Shown here piece after piece: positions 63,107-64,000 of a stretch of DNA of 64,000 bases. Position 1 is the stretch's first letter. The number at the start of each line of letters is the position of its first letter. The translations under genes and the position numbers were made by a program. Source of the stretch: Nocardia bhagyanarayanae (GTDB taxonomy: Bacteria > Actinomycetota > Actinomycetes > Mycobacteriales > Mycobacteriaceae); contig NZ_VFPG01000001.1 in NCBI RefSeq assembly GCF_006716565.1, positions 1,178,001-1,242,000 on the forward strand, in the 5' to 3' direction. Under the pieces are notes generated by a model. The model saw only the letters and a program-made list of their open reading frames with translations. It ran no database searches and had not been told where the DNA came from.

Positions 63107-64000
63107 TTGAGCGCCACCACACAACCGCAGACCGCGCCGAGCCGGGAGGGCAGCCGTATCGCGGCGCTGGCCCGGCAGGTTGGGGCCGGGGTGGGGGAAG
63201 GGGTGGTTGCGGCGGGGATGGCCGGGGTGGTGGCTGCCGTGGGGTTGTTCGCGTTTTCGTTGGTGGAGTGGCCTGCGTTCAATTCGTCGAATGTGACGCG
63301 GGCGTTGACGACGGTGGGGCAGGTGGGGGCGGCGGTGCTCGTTGTCGCCGCGGTGTGGTTGTTGCGGGTGCGGCGGTGGCCGTGGGTGGCGAAAGTGCTT
63401 TCGTGGGTGGGGATCTCGGCGTTCGTCACGGTGACGCTCGGGATGCCGTTGGCGGCGACGAAGCTGTACCTGTTCGGCGTTTCGGTGGATCAGGAGTTTC
63501 GGACCGAGTATCTGACGCGGCTCACCGACAGTGCGGCGCTGCGGGATATGACGTACGCGGATGTGCCGCCGTTCTATCCGGCGGGGTGGTTCTGGGTCGG
63601 CGGGCGCGTGGCGAATGTGCTCGGCATGGACGGCTGGGAGGCGTTCAAGCCGTACGCGATCGGGTCGCTGGCCGTGGCGGCCGTGCTCGCGCTGGTGCTG
63701 TGGACGCGACTGATTCGCGCCGACTGGGCCGTCGCGGTGACGGCGGCGACCACCGCGGTCACGGTGACGTACGCGTCGCCCGAGGCGTACAGCGCGGTGA
63801 TCGTCGTGCTGTTGCCGCCCGCGTTGGTGCTGGCCTGGGGTGCGCTCTATCGGCCGGTCGAGGACGCGGCACGCGCCACCGCCGTCCGCGCGGACGGCAC
63901 GAACCCGCCGAACGGACCTGGGGCGGTCGGTGCCGATCAGGTCGAGACGGATGATCGAGCCGCAACCGCGACGGCACCAGCCGCCCCGGTCACTCGCGCA
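63107..64000 (+). CDS. aftA: Arabinofuranosyltransferase AftA, N-terminal part (3' end outside window)
   Basis: The frame is open from a TTG at 63107 (CGGAG 8 bases upstream) to the window end, giving 298 codons. AftA is the GT-C enzyme that puts the first arabinofuranose residue on galactan, using decaprenyl-phospho-arabinose. Strong matches to mycobacterial AftA are VTLGMPLAATKLYLFGVSVD, QEFRTEYLTRLTDSAALRDM and PPFYPAGWFWVGGRVANVL, preceded and followed by membrane helices (about 28-50, 62-82, 90-108, 180-200, 208-222). The second half of the visible part (from about residue 245) is a variable, Ala/Thr-rich cytoplasmic loop. Confidence 0.9.
   Translation, partial: MSATTQPQTAPSREGSRIAALARQVGAGVGEGVVAAGMAGVVAAVGLFAFSLVEWPAFNSSNVTRALTTVGQVGAAVLVVAAVWLLRVRRWPWVAKVLSWVGISAFVTVTLGMPLAATKLYLFGVSVDQEFRTEYLTRLTDSAALRDMTYADVPPFYPAGWFWVGGRVANVLGMDGWEAFKPYAIGSLAVAAVLALVLWTRLIRADWAVAVTAATTAVTVTYASPEAYSAVIVVLLPPALVLAWGALYRPVEDAARATAVRADGTNPPNGPGAVGADQVETDDRAATATAPAAPVTRA

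Overview
The window looks like chromosomal DNA of a high-GC, mycolic-acid-containing actinomycete, most probably Nocardia. Evidence is the cell-envelope gene content (dprE1, dprE2, aftA, wzm, wzt, glfT1, a GlfT2-like enzyme, an Ag85-type mycolyltransferase, a FadD32-like fatty-acyl-AMP ligase), the proteasome activator gene bpa, the mycothiol-type DinB-fold enzyme, and a pair of secreted glycine-rich proteins of a kind I associate with Nocardia. Gene order follows, with insertions and inversions, the tyrA-to-aftA stretch of Mycobacterium tuberculosis (Rv3754 tyrA, Rv3772 pat, Rv3777, Rv3778c, Rv3780 bpa, Rv3781-3783, Rv3789-3792). This synteny is from memory and was not computed.

Layout. 0-9 kb: the 3' part of tyrA, then a minus-strand lipid block (3-oxoacyl-ACP synthase, fatty-acyl-AMP ligase, heterodimeric ABC exporter, glycolipid-binding protein). 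9-13 kb: Dcm methylase with Vsr endonuclease, a 37-residue membrane peptide, small metabolic genes. 12.9-19.7 kb: an accessory island with an operon of a broken trypsin-like protease/NUC1 nuclease gene, a lipase and a CHAT-protease/NTPase, then a lone TnpB. It abuts tRNA-Arg(ACG) and tRNA-Ser(GCU). 20-25.6 kb: pat, an Ag85-type enzyme, a bacterial NO synthase and a PAP2 phosphatase. 25.6-29.2 kb: a second island of visibly lower GC with a four-gene EspC/EspA-like type VII secretion cassette, an IS3 remnant and tRNA-Ser(UGA). 29-37 kb: MarR, lactate monooxygenase, quinone oxidoreductase, a PLP-fold protein without its lysine, bpa, and the galactan export/priming genes wzm-wzt-glfT1. 37-46 kb: rsgA, an SDR, a GlfT2-like enzyme, a GtrA/GT2/DUF2142 glycosylation module. 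45.8-52.2 kb: rmlB, rmlA and rmlC interleaved with two paralogous secreted proteins and a hydrolase. 52-60 kb: a MarR-controlled MFS pump, XRE regulator, molybdopterin oxidoreductase and flavin-fold protein. 60-64 kb: GtrA, dprE1, dprE2 and the 5' part of aftA.

Functionally, rmlABC supplies dTDP-rhamnose precursors for the galactan linker, glfT1 and the GlfT2-like enzyme build galactan, Wzm/Wzt export it, DprE1/DprE2 make decaprenyl-phospho-arabinose (with a GtrA protein as possible flippase), and AftA adds the first arabinose. The Ag85-type enzyme would attach mycolates. The two islands beside tRNA genes are the most interesting accessory regions.
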